Origin: Brachypodius melanocephalos | Taxonomy: Eukaryota > Chordata > Aves > Passeriformes > Pycnonotidae | Reading direction: 5' to 3' | Assembly (NCBI GenBank): GCA_013398615.1 | Contig: VZSR01002355.1 | Coordinates: 282,977-346,976 of the forward strand | DNA: 64,000 bases | Shown here: positions 1 to 11,796 of the stretch, in pieces | How the letters are laid out: every line of letters starts with the position of its first letter | Position numbering within the stretch: the first letter of the stretch is position 1 | Notes under the pieces: model-generated | Seen by the model: the letters and a program-made list of their open reading frames with translations, nothing else | What the model was told of the DNA's origin: nothing | The model's database searches: none | Translations under genes and position numbers: made by a program

Positions 1-22
1 TTTTCCTTTTTGTTCCTGTAAG

Positions 23-749
23 ACTTGATGGCGGAGGACCGCTGCAGCGTGAAGTCAGGCTCTCCTCCGGTGGGAAACGGGCTGAGGCACTGCGCGGATC
101 AGCGCGTCTACGGCAGCCAGGGGAGGGGCCCCTACAGGCACGACAGCCAAGCACCTCACCAGGCAAAGCTGCCTGCACACGTGCTTGGATCAAACAGAAC
201 AGAGCCTTTTCCTGCTGGGGAGAAACCGGGGACGAGGACACGGGCCGACGGCATCGCTGGCTACGACACCGACACCAGCCAGGACTCCAGGGACAAAGGA
301 AGCAGCAGGAGCAGGAGTAAAGGTTGGAAACCAATGCGAGAGACGCTGAATGTAGACAGCATTTTCAGTGAGACTGAGAAAAAACAGCACAGCCCAAAGC
401 ACAAAGCAGCCCTGAGCAGTAAATCGAAGCACGAGAAGGAGCGGAGCTTTAACCACTGGCCAAAGGAGAACCAGATGCAGAAGGGTTTGATGACCATATA
501 CGAAGATGAGACAAAACAGGACACAGGAAGTCGAAGTTCACTGGATTCTGAGGGAAAAGGGAATGCTGAGAAAAGCAAAGGCTTTACGGAGAGAAAAATC
601 CATGGTGATAACTGGCAAATTCAGAGGACAGAATCTGGGTATGAAAGCAGTGACCATATCAGCAATGGATCTGCAAATCCAGACTCCCCTGTTATTGAAG
701 GAATCAACACAGTGGATGCCAAGAACGTGAAGGAAAGTGCTTCCTGCAG
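23..749 (+). CDS. USP53: USP53 exon A (internal, 727 nt)
   Basis: A pyrimidine-rich tract ending in AG at 21-22 marks the acceptor, and CAG|GTAATG marks the donor at 750. The exon begins with two bases finishing a codon from an exon outside the window. It then runs 241 codons and leaves AG, completed by the next exon to Ser. The peptide is charged and Ser-rich (for example SRSRSKGWKPMRETLNVDSI), consistent with a disordered linker. The ATG at 28 is internal and is not a start. Confidence 0.88.
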
Positions 750-3700
750 GTAATGCTAGTGCTCTTGGAGCTTGCATAGTTTGTATTTATGGAAAAATAA
801 CCTGTTCTAATGTTTGTGTGTTCTTCAAAACCACCCAGGAAAACATGCTTTGAAACTTGCTTGAAGTCAGGTATGTGGAAAGCTGAAGTATATCTAGAAA
901 TAAGGGTGTGGGCAATTAAGTGTTCAATTTACCTTCACTCTGGTTCTCTTTGGGAGGCACTGAGCCAGTTATTGAGGCACTGAGCCAGAACTGCTGAGCC
1001 CTGCTGAGGGGCAGGGTGTGTTCTGCTGTAGTAATTGCTACACTTCTTTACTTACGAGATTTTTAGACTGTGTGTAATTTTCCATCTGTAATGGAATAAT
1101 ACCGTGTCCCTATTAATCACACCTGTAACATTGGCACAAGGAGACAGGCCCTGACAAGGGCATGGGAATGGCAGTAGGTGAATCTTTGCTGTTACCAGTT
1201 ATCCTTCTAAAACCCATTCATCCTTTCAAATCTTGTTTGTATCCATAAGATAGAAGAGCACAGTTGGGAGCCCAAGCCTAGTCTCTTTGACAGATCTAAT
1301 TTGCTAGATCCAAGCAAATTTTCTGACATGCGTTTTCATGGCAACTTATTTCACAGGAAGAGAGAAAGGTCAAGGCCCTTTCCTGTCCTAGTATTTGCCA
1401 TTCTCCCTTTTGTCCCACTCTTTCCCTCCCACCAAACTGTACAAAATCCCACCATGCAAAAACCTGATGGGCTTCTATTGGTTAATGACATCATTATGTA
1501 AAAGCTCCTCCAACTCATGGTTGTATGTTCAGTGTTTGATGGTTGCCTCAAACAGTGGTTTTGAAACTATCTCATTTTTAGGCGTGCCCAAGAGGCAATG
1601 GGGCACCCAAATGTGTCATTTTGTGAGAGAGAATATGGTAAATTTCAAACAGTGTAGTTAGTTAAGAAGCTGCTTACGTTTTTGTTTAAACATTTGTCAA
1701 ATGAAGAAAGAAACATACTTTATCAAGACACAGCTGACTTCCTGGGACTTCCAGAAGTGCTTTACATGACTGGTAATTTCAATTGGCTGCCAATGCCTAC
1801 TGATTCCCTGCTGACCTTTCAGACTCTGTCTCGTAAGCCCCCAAAAATACAAATTAATTACATGAGAATTTTAGAAAGTGGAAAGAAATATGGTTTTGGT
1901 TTTAACACCATTCTTCATGTTTCTTTCAGTATTTGTCTTGTTTTCATGTCCTTTCAATAACAGGGGTTTTTTTCAATTGAACTTTTGCCTCTGTGTATCA
2001 TCTTCTCTGCCCGGCTCTTGTAGAAGGCAGAAATTGCCAGAGTGTTTGTCAGCTCCCTATTTGGATTAGTAATGCATGTTTTCTGCTTATCTAAACCAGC
2101 AAGATTTAGTAAATCCTCTGATAATTGTTTTTTCTCTACTTTTGGGTTTGTAGCTGTCATCTTCCAGTTTTAACCCAGTTTGAGGGGGGAAAAAAAAAAT
2201 TAAAATCCCCATGAGTGAGATAGCAAGTGGCAATCATGACTTAGAATGATATTTGTTATCAAAACAAAGAATTAATGAATAGCACATTATCAGATTAGGA
2301 AAATGGACAAGATGGAATGTTGGTTAACAGGTTACACGTACTTAAGATACTGATACCCACAAGTAAATTGGATTAGGTGAGCAGTGGTGTCTGTTGAACA
2401 GTTGCAGTGCTGTGATCACATCTATGCTTCTTTTACAGTGAACAGAACTTGCCAACCAAAAAAGCTGACAGTGTGGTACATTCAGTACCCCAGCAGAGCA
2501 GAAGCTTCCATGGTAAGAACCCATAGAAAAATTAAGTTTTCAAAAACTGTGGTGGATATCCCAGAATTTCTCTTCCCCTGCCAACCCCAAAAGCCAAAAA
2601 ACCCTAACAGAGATGACATGGTATTTTGGTTCACTCCCTGTGGTTTCCCCCAAAGCCATTCTAGGAGATTTTTTGGTGGATACTAAACAAGACTCTTTTG
2701 GTTTTTTTTAAATGTCTGGGTGAACTGTGGCACCATTTGTTTTCCTCCTAGATATGAAAGCAGTATCAGGAAGAAACACTTGTAATAAGGAAGTCTACTT
2801 CCTTTTACATACTAATATGTCTGCTGGGGTTTTATAAAGTTGATAAATGCCTTGGCATATAAATATTATAGGTCAGCCTGAGGCCAGCCAAAATCATGAT
2901 CTGCTGTTGCTGAAACAATGGCAGGGTGCTTGTACAAAGAAGGGCAATAAATATTAGGCCACTTCCTCAGGAAACATTTGACTTTTATAGATATCATACT
3001 TCTTTTGAAATAATGTATAGTAGACTTTCTCCTAGGACTTAGTGGGGGTGGGGGTGTTGCCATACCACTTATACCTTTTCTGTCCTCATTCTAATGTGGT
3101 GCAGAAAGAGCTGATTTGGTGTTTGCTTATTTTGTCAACACAAAGCAAACAAAAGACCACCAACCACAAAAAAAAAGGCACCACCTCCCCCCCAAAAAAT
3201 AACCCAAACCAAAAAAACCCACCCAAACCAACAAAAATGAGTAGCGTGGAATGCAAAGATCGGGTTTTGCATGAGATTTATTCTGCTTTAGTTCTGTACT
3301 ATACCATTCTTATCAAGCACATTTGGACATGAAAAAGGGAAAAAATACCAGTGAAAAATACTCAAAATACACTTTAGGCATGAAAAATGAGTGGGTAAAA
3401 GCAATGGACTGTTCTCTGGAGAGAGTACTTAAGAATACTTAAAGCTTTCAACATGCATCCTACATTTTCTTTAAAATGGGTAGTGATTCCACATGATCCT
3501 CCAAGACATCATAAAGAAATTGATGATAGGGTCCCACCTGTTCAGTTATTCTAATGCAGTAACTAATCATTAAATAGCCTCTTGTAAAAAATGCATGTGT
3601 TTAGCTCCATTTTGCAAAATAATACTTGTAATGGAAGTGATCAATGGACCAAAAAGAGATCTGAAGAATTTGATAATTGTGCATATATGGGGGGTTAAGG

Positions 3701-6700
3701 ATTTCTTTGGACTCGGTTTTTGGGTTGTCAAAAAGTGTCAAGACACCTTGAGCAAGGACAACAGCAGTCATTTACAGGTATCAGTGGTATTACCTTGTGT
3801 TCCAGCTCTGAATATTGCAAAGGAGACGTGGATTGGTAGGTAAATACCACACAGACTCCCAGAAAACAAGACTTGAAAAAACAAATGCCCAGTGCTTTCT
3901 GAGAGAGGAATGGAATGTAAGAAATCTTTGTTAGGCTCTCATGGCAACTCCAAAAAAAATTACGTCTGAGTGGTTTTTTTGTGTGTGGAAAACTTCTTAT
4001 GGCAATAATGTTGGACTTGTAATTATGCTCCCTGTTTGTATAACTGTGCTTTACCAGCTCCCTGTTCTTTACTGGAACTGAATGAGGCCACTGTTCAGCA
4101 CTTGAAGAATTCTGTCCCTGGCTTACAAAAATAAACTTATTGTCAGAACACTATAAAGATAGAAACACTGGATCACACGGTGATTGGGAGAGCAAAGGGC
4201 TGCTCCTTACACAGGCAATAAGCAGTGGATCACTGTAGTACTGAAGCAAAGGTCCCACGAGGCCAGTCCCTAAACTGTGTGGTCAGATTTTGGCAGGAAA
4301 ATGTAAATATTGAGTAAGCACATGTAGTATCCATGATTAATAGTAATCACTTTGTGTTTCTGAAGTTTGAACTTGGTAAGCTGAGGAGGCAAATTTTTTT
4401 GAGTATAAAGAACTTGAGACATGAGCAGTGTGAGGGCAAAATTTCCAGCCTCGTGTTCTGCAAGTTAAAGATTACTAATTTTGCTGGTTTTCCCATTGGT
4501 TTTTAATAGTTCTCCTATTGTTCAGTTCAATAGCATGAGACAAACTGAAATCTAGAATCATTCTGAAGATCGGGTTAGCGGGTGAAGAAGAATCCAAACT
4601 GATTATATACCACTTCAGAAAACCCCACAAACCAACCATAACTCTGAAGAAGACAGCTCTTATGCTTAGGAAAACCGTACATTTATAGGAATGATTTAAA
4701 ACACGCAACTGCTCTTAAGGAAATCCGGTTCTTACCCTTATGGTGCGGTCAATGTGCATTAATGTCAAGTTTAAAGAAATGAGTAGGGAATTAAAGCTTG
4801 GAGCTACCTAGTTTACTGACCATGAAAGAGAAACAAATGCTTTACTGAAGTGTCTTTAAATGATAAATTCAAGATGCCTATGAAAGGTTTTGCAACTGAA
4901 TGTTGCTCCAAAAGTAAAGTTTCTAGAATATAAGGATTTTTTTTTTTTTTTTTAAGAAGATTGGTCACTGTGTTTCAGAAATAATCCTCCATTTTGGACA
5001 GGTTATAACATGCTTACTTCCTTGATTGAGAGGTTGTTGTTGTTCCACACTTCCAAAACTTCCAATAAGTTTGCTTGTCATTTCAACTGACTACAGAAAA
5101 TGTCTGGGCTGAGAGGAATTTGCCACAATATTTGTTGCAATAAGTATTACTTTGTTGTTGGGGTTTTTAAATTGACAACATAGAAAATATATTTTTAAAA
5201 AAAAATCCAGGAAACCTGCAGCTAAAACCCGTAAAGAGGAAGTTGAATTTAATGTGGGGTTGAGTTTTTCTTGGAGGTTTTCGTAGAGGTTTTGTATTTG
5301 TTTTCTTTTGGGATTTTTTTCCCCACAGAAGCTGGACTTGGCAGATTTTTGCACATGTTCTGCCTGTGTAAATGCAGATATGAGACAAGACCTTGTCACT
5401 CCTACCCGTGGGCTTTGTCCTAGCTGTAGAGTGGATGTTAATCTCTTGAAAATCTGCGTTGACTACCCGGATGTGAAAACAGATGTCTGTAAATGTTAAA
5501 AGCGGGCCGCTTTACATGTCAGAACACAGTTACCTTTCATTTCTCACTCAGCTGTTAATGACCCATTGATAAGCATGCCGGGCTCCAGCCGAGCGGGGCT
5601 CGCGTGTCCCATATTTAGGCTTGCAGGGAAGGCCGAGCCAAAATTCCCGATGGAGCCGGCGTCTGGTTTTAACCGTGCATGGCTGTCCTGTCAGCAGAAG
5701 GGTAAATAACACGTCTATTTTTAAGCTGGCCGCCGTTCCGCGGGCACGCAGCACCTGGCGCGGCTGGATGTGCGCTGGCAGCGGCTCGCTGGCCTCTGCT
5801 GCCGTCTCTCGGCCGGCAGCCTGCACCCCTCCGGGAGCTGGGCTGGCCTGCAAATCATCCCAGCCTGCAGCAGAAGGCAGAATTACCGAAATATTGCATC
5901 AGCTATTACCCCCGTGCTGCTTCTCTCACTGCTAGGCAGCTCCGCGGCGCACGGAACTCTCAGGTTAATTGCCTGTCCCTTGCATGGGCTCATTCAGTAA
6001 GAATGTTTTCCCGTAAATAATATCTCTAAGGTTATGGTATTGTTTATTGTGACTTTTTTTGTTTTCTTTTTTTCCATCTAACACTTGAGGAAAGCCATAT
6101 GGGGGCTTTGTCTCTTGTGCTGTGTGCTACTTTAGCCTCTGTGTCCTTGAGCAAAGATTTCGTGTCTTGAGTCTCACATCACCTAAAGATAGGGCAGATT
6201 TTGACCCTCAAAATGAGCATCCCCAAACAGCAACACCCGAAGTTCTCAGTTTAGTTCTGCTTGTTGTTGGGCTCATATGTTCATGAGTCTAAAGTTCCAA
6301 GACATTAAATACTTAGGGAAATAACAAGTGAAATAGGCGTAGCAGTTCTGAGTCTACGCCATTGTCTTAATAATGATGATAAAAATAGGAAGCCATTCCT
6401 TTGAGTGGCTTCAGAGCAGGTGACTGATGTGAACGGGCTAGGACTGATAATCATGGCACTGGGAAGACTTGGAACACCTATCTCTAAACAAATAGACTGC
6501 TGCTTCTCACTTGCCAAGTGAGTGTTTTGTTCTGTGGGGTGTTGATGCAGATACTTCAATGCTTCCTTTGTTTCCTGCTCACTGGGAGCTGCCTTGTTCA
6601 CAACTTGTGTATTTTCAGGGAATGATTCTTTGCCTGGGAATAAAAGCAGCTTCTGGAGTGGGAGTGCAGTAGAGCTGGCCCAGGCACTCAGTGCTGTGTG

Positions 6701-9118
6701 TTTGGGGCACGTGGGTGACAGTGCCCTTTGTCTGCCCAGCGTCTCTGTGAGCCTTGCGGTCTGCGCCAGGGTTTGAGTTGTTAAAACCCACATAGACCAG
6801 AACAACCTAAACCACCCCCAATCTCTGCAATGGTCCTTCCATTTAATTATTGTATCACAAAATGGATTCTTAGAAGTCATAGTTCTTATTTTGTAATTTA
6901 AATGACTTTGGATGTTTGAATAAACACCCTTTTAAGAAAAGCTTCCTTTGAAAATGTGCTTTTAGCCAGAATAAATATTAAGGTGATCTTGAAAACATGT
7001 CTCCAGGACTTCAAAACTGTGATAATCATCTCTTTTCTGGTAACAAGAAAACGCAGAAAATTTCCTCCAGATTCTAAGATCTGACCTTCCGTGACGGATT
7101 ATCTTCGTAATGGTTTTTTTGATTAATCTCAAACCTTGAAAGAGATTGTCCTGTTGTATTTAGTTTGTTTCTGTAATCTCTGAGGAATTACAATGAAGGA
7201 ATTGGATTGTATAACTGTTAATTTTGAAATATTTTCTTCTCTAGCCCCAGATTTGAGGAAAGACCAGATCAATTCTGAAGTTAACTACAGACCTCATCCT
7301 CATGTTGGTTTCCCAACAGAATTACATTTGCAGGTGCCCAGTCCTCCAGTAAAGAGGTAACCAGTACTGGCATATTTCTCTGTAATACTTTAAGAAATAC
7401 TGATTTCTGTTATGTTACAATGATCAGTATTAAGCATTGACAAGTTAAGGCACTCAGTATTTTCAACAGGCAATTCCTTTTGAATCTTACACAATTGATG
7501 GGTCTGAATTCTCTCTGTCTTTAATTTTGATGTTGACCATGTCACCAAATAGCTTAGATGGTTTGAAAGCGTCTTACCAGAAACAGAGAGATTTAACCTT
7601 TTTGGAATTATATGCCACATGCAGTGATTAACCAATCTGTGGTTAGTGCAGTCACCCCATAAAGCTTTGAAAAGTTTGTTTGGAAGGGGGAAAACTTAAT
7701 TCCTGTTTAGAAGCTACTGCTGTATCTTGTTGTTTCGAATATGAACTCTAGGTGCTCAGTATCTCCTAAAAATCAAGACTATAAATACAAAATGGTCAAC
7801 TTCAAGTAGCATCCAGTATTTGAAAAATGGGTGTACCAGAGTCGCAAGGATGTTTAGTAGAGAGCAGAGGTCATATTTGACATAGTCCTGAATGCTGAAA
7901 GAATTTATCTTACCTTCTTGGGGCACATTTACGGTTCAAATGAAAGAAACCCCGGAGCAATTTCCTACAGCTCGAACTCCAAGGGCTGTATCCTGTTGAA
8001 CAGATCCTAATTCTCTTGTCAGTTCGAATCTTTCAGCGGTTTACCAAGGCCGTGTTTGAACACCTCCCTGTTTTCTGAGCCTGTTTTTACGGATACCCAT
8101 ATCCTGCCTGGTTTTGTATTGCAGAGCTGAAATGCCTGAGACCAACAGGAAGCTTTTCCCCTCATCAGCTCTGCAGCCAGTTGTGAAGGAGATTGTGAAG
8201 TCAGACAGCAGGAGCAAGGCAGAGGAGCCGAACTCCTCCGAGTGGCTTCCTGCGGACAGGTTGGAGAAGGTGACCGTGCCGCTGTACTGCGGGGACAGCG
8301 TGTCCCACCCCTGCCCAGACGCTGCCTGTGGCAGGAAGCCCGTCCACAGCGACTTTCCTCCCCCTGCCCAGCCGCAGTCCCATCACACAAGGGGCGTGTC
8401 CCATCACACTCTGGGCCCCAAGGTGGGGCCGCTGCCCTGCGCGCCCCACAACGTGCCCGAAAGGCCACCTGCCCCCCCCAGCGAGCACGCCGGGCACCTG
8501 CTCCGCAGGGCAGAGCCCCTCTGGGTGCCTGAAGCCGTGTACCAGAACGTTCCTCCCCCGTTACCTCCAAAGAAATACGCTCTGAGCGCTTTGGCAGCGT
8601 CAGAGAATAGCTCGCTTGCGGACGTAAAACCAACGGAAGCGTTGCAGAACGGTCCTTTAAGGCAAACAGGTGTACCTTCAAAAGCTGCAGCGGAAGCAAG
8701 CGCGGTCCCACCTGAACAAAGGCTTAAAGAGCCCCTTCCAGGAAATGAAGTGTTTGTTCACAAACCGGATTCTCCACCTCGCTTATCAGGTAATGAGTTC
8801 TGGACCGTGTCTGAGAACATGCTGAAGAAAGGATCTCGGCACACGGGGCCCAGCCCTGCCTACGGGGATGGGAACGACAGCGTGTCCCTAACCACCTACT
8901 TCTCGGTGGACAGCTGCATGACTGACACCTACAGGCTGAAGTACCACCAGAGGCCCAAGCTGTATTTCACAGAGAATGGGAGCTTCCACAAGGAGAAGCA
9001 TCCTCCAGCAGCTGGAGTAGATCTGAATGCCACATACCCCACCACTCTGGAGCCCAGGCACCCCAGCCCCGAACAGAGGTACAAGGCAAATGCAGAAGGA
9101 ATACACTGCAGTCGATAG
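23..9118 (+). CDS. USP53: USP53, 3' part (last four coding exons, partial)
   Basis: Joined exons 23-749, 2439-2512, 7245-7356 and 8125-9118 give 634 in-frame residues ending at TAG 9116-9118. Split codons join cleanly at all three introns. The segment is the long low-complexity, Ser/Lys-rich and Pro-rich tail of a ubiquitin-specific protease of the USP53/USP54 pair. Near the C-terminus I recognise the family-typical stretch TTYFSVDSCMTDTYRLKYHQ. The USP53 choice rests on synteny: C4orf3, FABP2 and PDE5A follow in the human 4q26 order. The N-terminal catalytic domain lies left of the window, so its active-site residues cannot be judged. USP53 is a tight-junction-associated protein linked to hearing and bile canaliculi. 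The tail shown here is probably disordered. USP54 is the main alternative, but its neighbourhood differs. Confidence 0.9.
750..2438 (+). other. USP53 intron, no gene seen
   Basis: AT-rich intron. It holds a 14-bp direct repeat (AGGCACTGAGCCAG) in two copies near 955-988. No coding exon, RNA gene or recognisable transposon was seen. Confidence 0.7.
2439..2512 (+). CDS. USP53: USP53 exon B (74 nt)
   Basis: The acceptor is TTCTTTTACAG at 2428-2438 and the donor is CATG|GTAAGA at 2513. Phase continuity fixes the reading: one base completes Ser, 24 codons follow (SEQNLPTKKADSVVHSVPQQ and onward), and one base is left over. The long open frame covering this exon (2384-2686) is in a different frame and is not used. 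Confidence 0.85.
3140..3237. repeat. A/C-rich low-complexity tract
   Basis: About 100 bases made almost only of A and C on the plus strand, with runs such as CCTCCCCCCCAAAAAATAA. No unit structure is clear. Confidence 0.75.
5500..5960. promoter_or_regulatory. candidate intronic enhancer (GC-rich, clustered motifs)
   Basis: Within an AT-rich USP53 intron, GC and CpG content rise sharply and known motifs cluster. There is an E-box CAGCTG at 5549-5554, a CArG-like CCATATTTAGG at 5609-5619 (one base longer than the CC(A/T)6GG consensus), and an exact MEF2 match CTATTTTTAA at 5715-5724. ATTGCATCA at 5893-5901 is, on the other strand, the C/EBP-ATF composite TGATGCAAT. The role is inferred from composition and motifs only. 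It could instead be a decayed CpG island or an alternative promoter. Confidence 0.4.
7245..7356 (+). CDS. USP53: USP53 exon C (112 nt)
   Basis: The acceptor is TTTTCTTCTCTAG and the donor AAGAG|GTAACC. Two bases complete Ala, 36 codons follow (PDLRKDQINSEVNYRPHPHV and onward), and AG is left for an Arg finished by the next exon. Frame is kept on both sides. Confidence 0.87.
7357..8124 (+). other. USP53 intron, nothing recognised
   Basis: Intron of 768 bases between exons C and the last coding exon. The only open frames are short and lack splice support. Confidence 0.75.
8125..9118 (+). CDS. USP53: USP53 last coding exon
   Basis: The acceptor is TTTTGTATTGCAG. One base finishes Arg, then 330 codons run to the TAG at 9116. 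The exon is strikingly GC-rich between about 8200 and 8550 and encodes Pro-rich segments such as VPPPLPPKKYALSALA. The conserved end includes DTYRLKYHQRPKLYF. An internal CAG|GTAATG at 8787-8795 resembles a donor, but the conserved C-terminus lies downstream in the same frame, so I read through it. Confidence 0.9.
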
Positions 9119-9194
9119 GATCTTCAGGAAAGCTGCACCTGGATGGGACTTTGGCATTTCACGTAGTCTGTAAGGGGGCACAGCCTCCAATCTC

Positions 9195-9210
9195 TGTGTG
9201 TGTGTGTGTG
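9195..9210. repeat. (TG)8 microsatellite in USP53 3'UTR
   Basis: Eight uninterrupted TG units about 80 bases after the USP53 stop codon. Confidence 0.9.
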
Positions 9211-10050
9211 ATAACCAGGTACCCGGCTGACTGGACTGGCCTGGGAGCTGGGACCGTTCAAACCAATATGCAAACAGAGGCCAACAGAGGAGAAGAGGTG
9301 CTAAACTTGTGCTTCTTTGATTTGTTACTCGAGTTGCCTTAATGCTTACCTCTGTTACTCAGCTTGTCCTCTTCAGTTTGTACCCACGTGGTCCCTTGGG
9401 GCGTGCGCACCTTGCAGCAGCGGGATGGGCTGGATGTTAGTGATTCTGTAAGATCTGGTTAGCTGCAGTGTCAGAAGTGTTCCTTCAGACTCTGGTCACT
9501 GTTCTCAGACTAACAAAAGGGATAACCACGCTACCACAACTAATGCAGCACATGTAGTCATAACAGAGCAGTATTTGTCCTCAGAGGTAGCAGGAGGTGA
9601 CACAGTTTTTTCAACTGATGTCTCTCAGAGTCTGTGCTTTCACAAACCTTCAAGTGTCTTTAATGCACGTTTACCCAGAGGATTTATTTTTATTCGAAAA
9701 GCCTTAATAATAATATTTCTTTTAAAACCATTTTGGTTTGCAAGTGTTAAATGAGATTTTCAAAGGGAATTGAAGTAAAAACTGCAGTAATACTTTCCTA
9801 TTAATACCCCTGCTCTGTGAGTGTACTTTTTAAAACACATTTATCAGATTTGTTCACCCTTGAAGCTGTATATTTATTAACTTCCTAACTTCCAAACCAG
9901 TATAACAGAATAGGATGCTAATTTTAAATACAGTTATGCAACTATGAAAGATTAATTTTGTAACATCTTAGAAGTAATTCCTACTTATGTTCAGTTCTGA
10001 CTTATTCTACAATTGCATGCCAAGTCAATGCTGCTATTTATTAAACTCTC

Positions 10051-10072
10051 TTTTTTTTTTTTTTTTTTTTTT
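10051..10072. repeat. T22 homopolymer
   Basis: A run of 22 T inside the USP53 3'UTR, immediately followed by CCCAG. Confidence 0.9.
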
Positions 10073-10551
10073 CCCAGCTTGACATTTTGGTTCATGGGGA
10101 TCACACACTTGATTTTTTAAATTTTTTTTTTAACTAACATAATTTCCCATTTAGAACAGTCCTACACATGGATGTGGTCTGCATGAGCAGATCTGGCTGA
10201 ATGTGCAGCCAGACTGGCAGCTAAGTGGGCGTGGAAAGAAGAGGTTCCTCTTTCTCTGCTCTCTCTGCTCTGTCTCCAGTTTTGGCAGCTCTGGAATTTG
10301 CCTTGTCGTTTGTTAACCTGACTTATCTCAGTGACAAGGAGGAAGGTTTATTTGGCTTTTATTTGGTTAGTTAAATCTGTGCACAGAACCATCTAGCGAG
10401 CGCTGAGGCGGCGTCAGCAAAGCCTGACACGACCCAAAAAGGCCAAGTTTTTCCATTATTCACATCAGAGTGTTAACTTGGGGTGCTGCTATTACACCTA
10501 AACATCAATGCCTTTTACTATGAAAATAATGCAAGAAGGTTAAATATGCAT

Positions 10552-10557
10552 AATAAA
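10552..10557 (+). terminator. proximal poly(A) signal AATAAA for USP53
   Basis: Canonical AATAAA in the plus orientation about 1.43 kb after the stop. Use of this site is inferred. Confidence 0.35.
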
Positions 10558-11753
10558 CACTCGTACTGTTAGTCAGAAAGGCTTTTTTTCATGTTTATAA
10601 CCTTTTGTACACGTGTTTCAGTGCTTCAACCAAACGATGGCAATTGTTTAGCACAATTATCCAAATGTTTAATTAAACATTTAAACAGGAGTTTGGGTTA
10701 TTCTGTGGCAAGGTCAGGTTTGTTTTTTTTCTTTTAAATAACATGTACCTTACAGTAGAACTGGAACATTATATATATATGCAACAAACCAGGTATCTCA
10801 GATGAACCTTCTTTCTACCTTCTTGATCAAAATTCCTTGTAGCACTTTGGGGAAAAAATGAATTCTAGAATTTATAGTCAAAATAATATGCATGTTTCTG
10901 TATGGCTGCTAGTAAACAGCAACTTAAACAATGATCCTTTTGTAAGAAAATCAGTTGAATACAGAAGAACACTAAAAAGGTAGGAATTTGGGTGATTCCT
11001 ATTGTAATATTTTTAAGAGAGATTTCAGAAGCTGTAAATTTAACTTTTCTAGTTTGTCTAGCCATGTTACATAATATACATAGCCAGTTAAGTACAACTG
11101 TCCTCTAATGCCTGTGTAAAAACAAAGATCATTGGGATTTGTAAATAATGTATAATTTGTAAAATGTTTTGTGAAAAAAACGACAAACCCCCCCCCTTGT
11201 CTTTGAAATGACAGTATTTTTATGTATGGGTAGCACAGCAACAACTGTGAATGACGTTGGAACACTTCTTTTCAAACATGCATAGCAGTGTTGATCCTCG
11301 TGTACCACGAGCAATACGAACGCCTCTGACTGACACCGATGAACTCTGCTCCCAGTAAGCACAACTGGTGGACTCTTCTCCAAAACAGCTGCAGGAACTT
11401 GTAGGTGTCCTTCAGTCTCCTGGGACAATCTGACCAGCCAGCTTCCTCTGTGACCCACCTTTACCAGGTATTTCACGATTAAGCAGACCGCTAATCGAGG
11501 CACCTTCCTTTTTCTATTGGACTCTGCACTCCATGTATGTATGTAATATTGCTAACTAATATGTGATAACTCGTTTGAACTTACCCAGGGTGCCTATTTA
11601 TTTTTTTATAAATGTCCCCCCCCCAGCTATAGATTTGTATAAGAGCCTAGACAATTTTTGTAACGGTAAAGATATTAACAAGTCTTGTAACTAATATATT
11701 TTTCAGTCTTTAGAATTATTTACTTGCAAAGTTCTACTTGTTCAAAATACCAA

Positions 11754-11796
11754 GATAAAAATTTAAAATCTTTGGTGTCCGTTGTTTTTGTGTTCC
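11754..11796 (+). terminator. distal cleavage/poly(A) region for USP53
   Basis: GATAAA, a variant hexamer, at 11754-11759 is followed within about 15 bases by a GT-rich element (TTTGGTGTCCGTTGTTTTTG, 11771-11790). This is the usual layout of a vertebrate cleavage site. Transcript data would be decisive. Confidence 0.45.

Larger units (their letters stand above)
2513..7244 (+). other. USP53 intron with GC-rich island
   Basis: Large intron, mostly AT-rich. It contains an A/C-rich low-complexity tract, a T-run near 4939-4955, and a GC-rich block at 5500-5960 described separately. Exon phases on either side match directly, so no missing coding exon is required. An open frame of 191 codons on the minus strand at 6305-6880 has no recognisable homology. 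Confidence 0.7.
9119..11775 (+). other. USP53: USP53 3'UTR (probable extent)
   Basis: AT-rich sequence after the USP53 stop with no further coding signal. Typical 3'UTR features are a TG repeat at 9195-9210, a T-run at 10051-10072 and AT-rich stretches. The right limit is inferred from a variant poly(A) hexamer followed by a GT-rich element near 11.77 kb. An earlier canonical AATAAA at 10552 could give a shorter form. Confidence 0.55.

Noticed and set aside
5621..6000. Open frames in the GC-rich USP53 intron block
   Set aside because: Reduced stop frequency in GC-rich sequence explains them. No splice context, start context or homology was seen.
8019..8711. 230-codon open frame on the minus strand
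   Set aside because: It lies antisense to the GC-rich last coding exon of USP53 and crosses its acceptor. It is a shadow of the real frame, with no independent homology.
11129..11503. 124-codon minus-strand open frame in the USP53 3'UTR
   Set aside because: No domain, promoter or splice support. It lies within the probable 3'UTR of a plus-strand gene.
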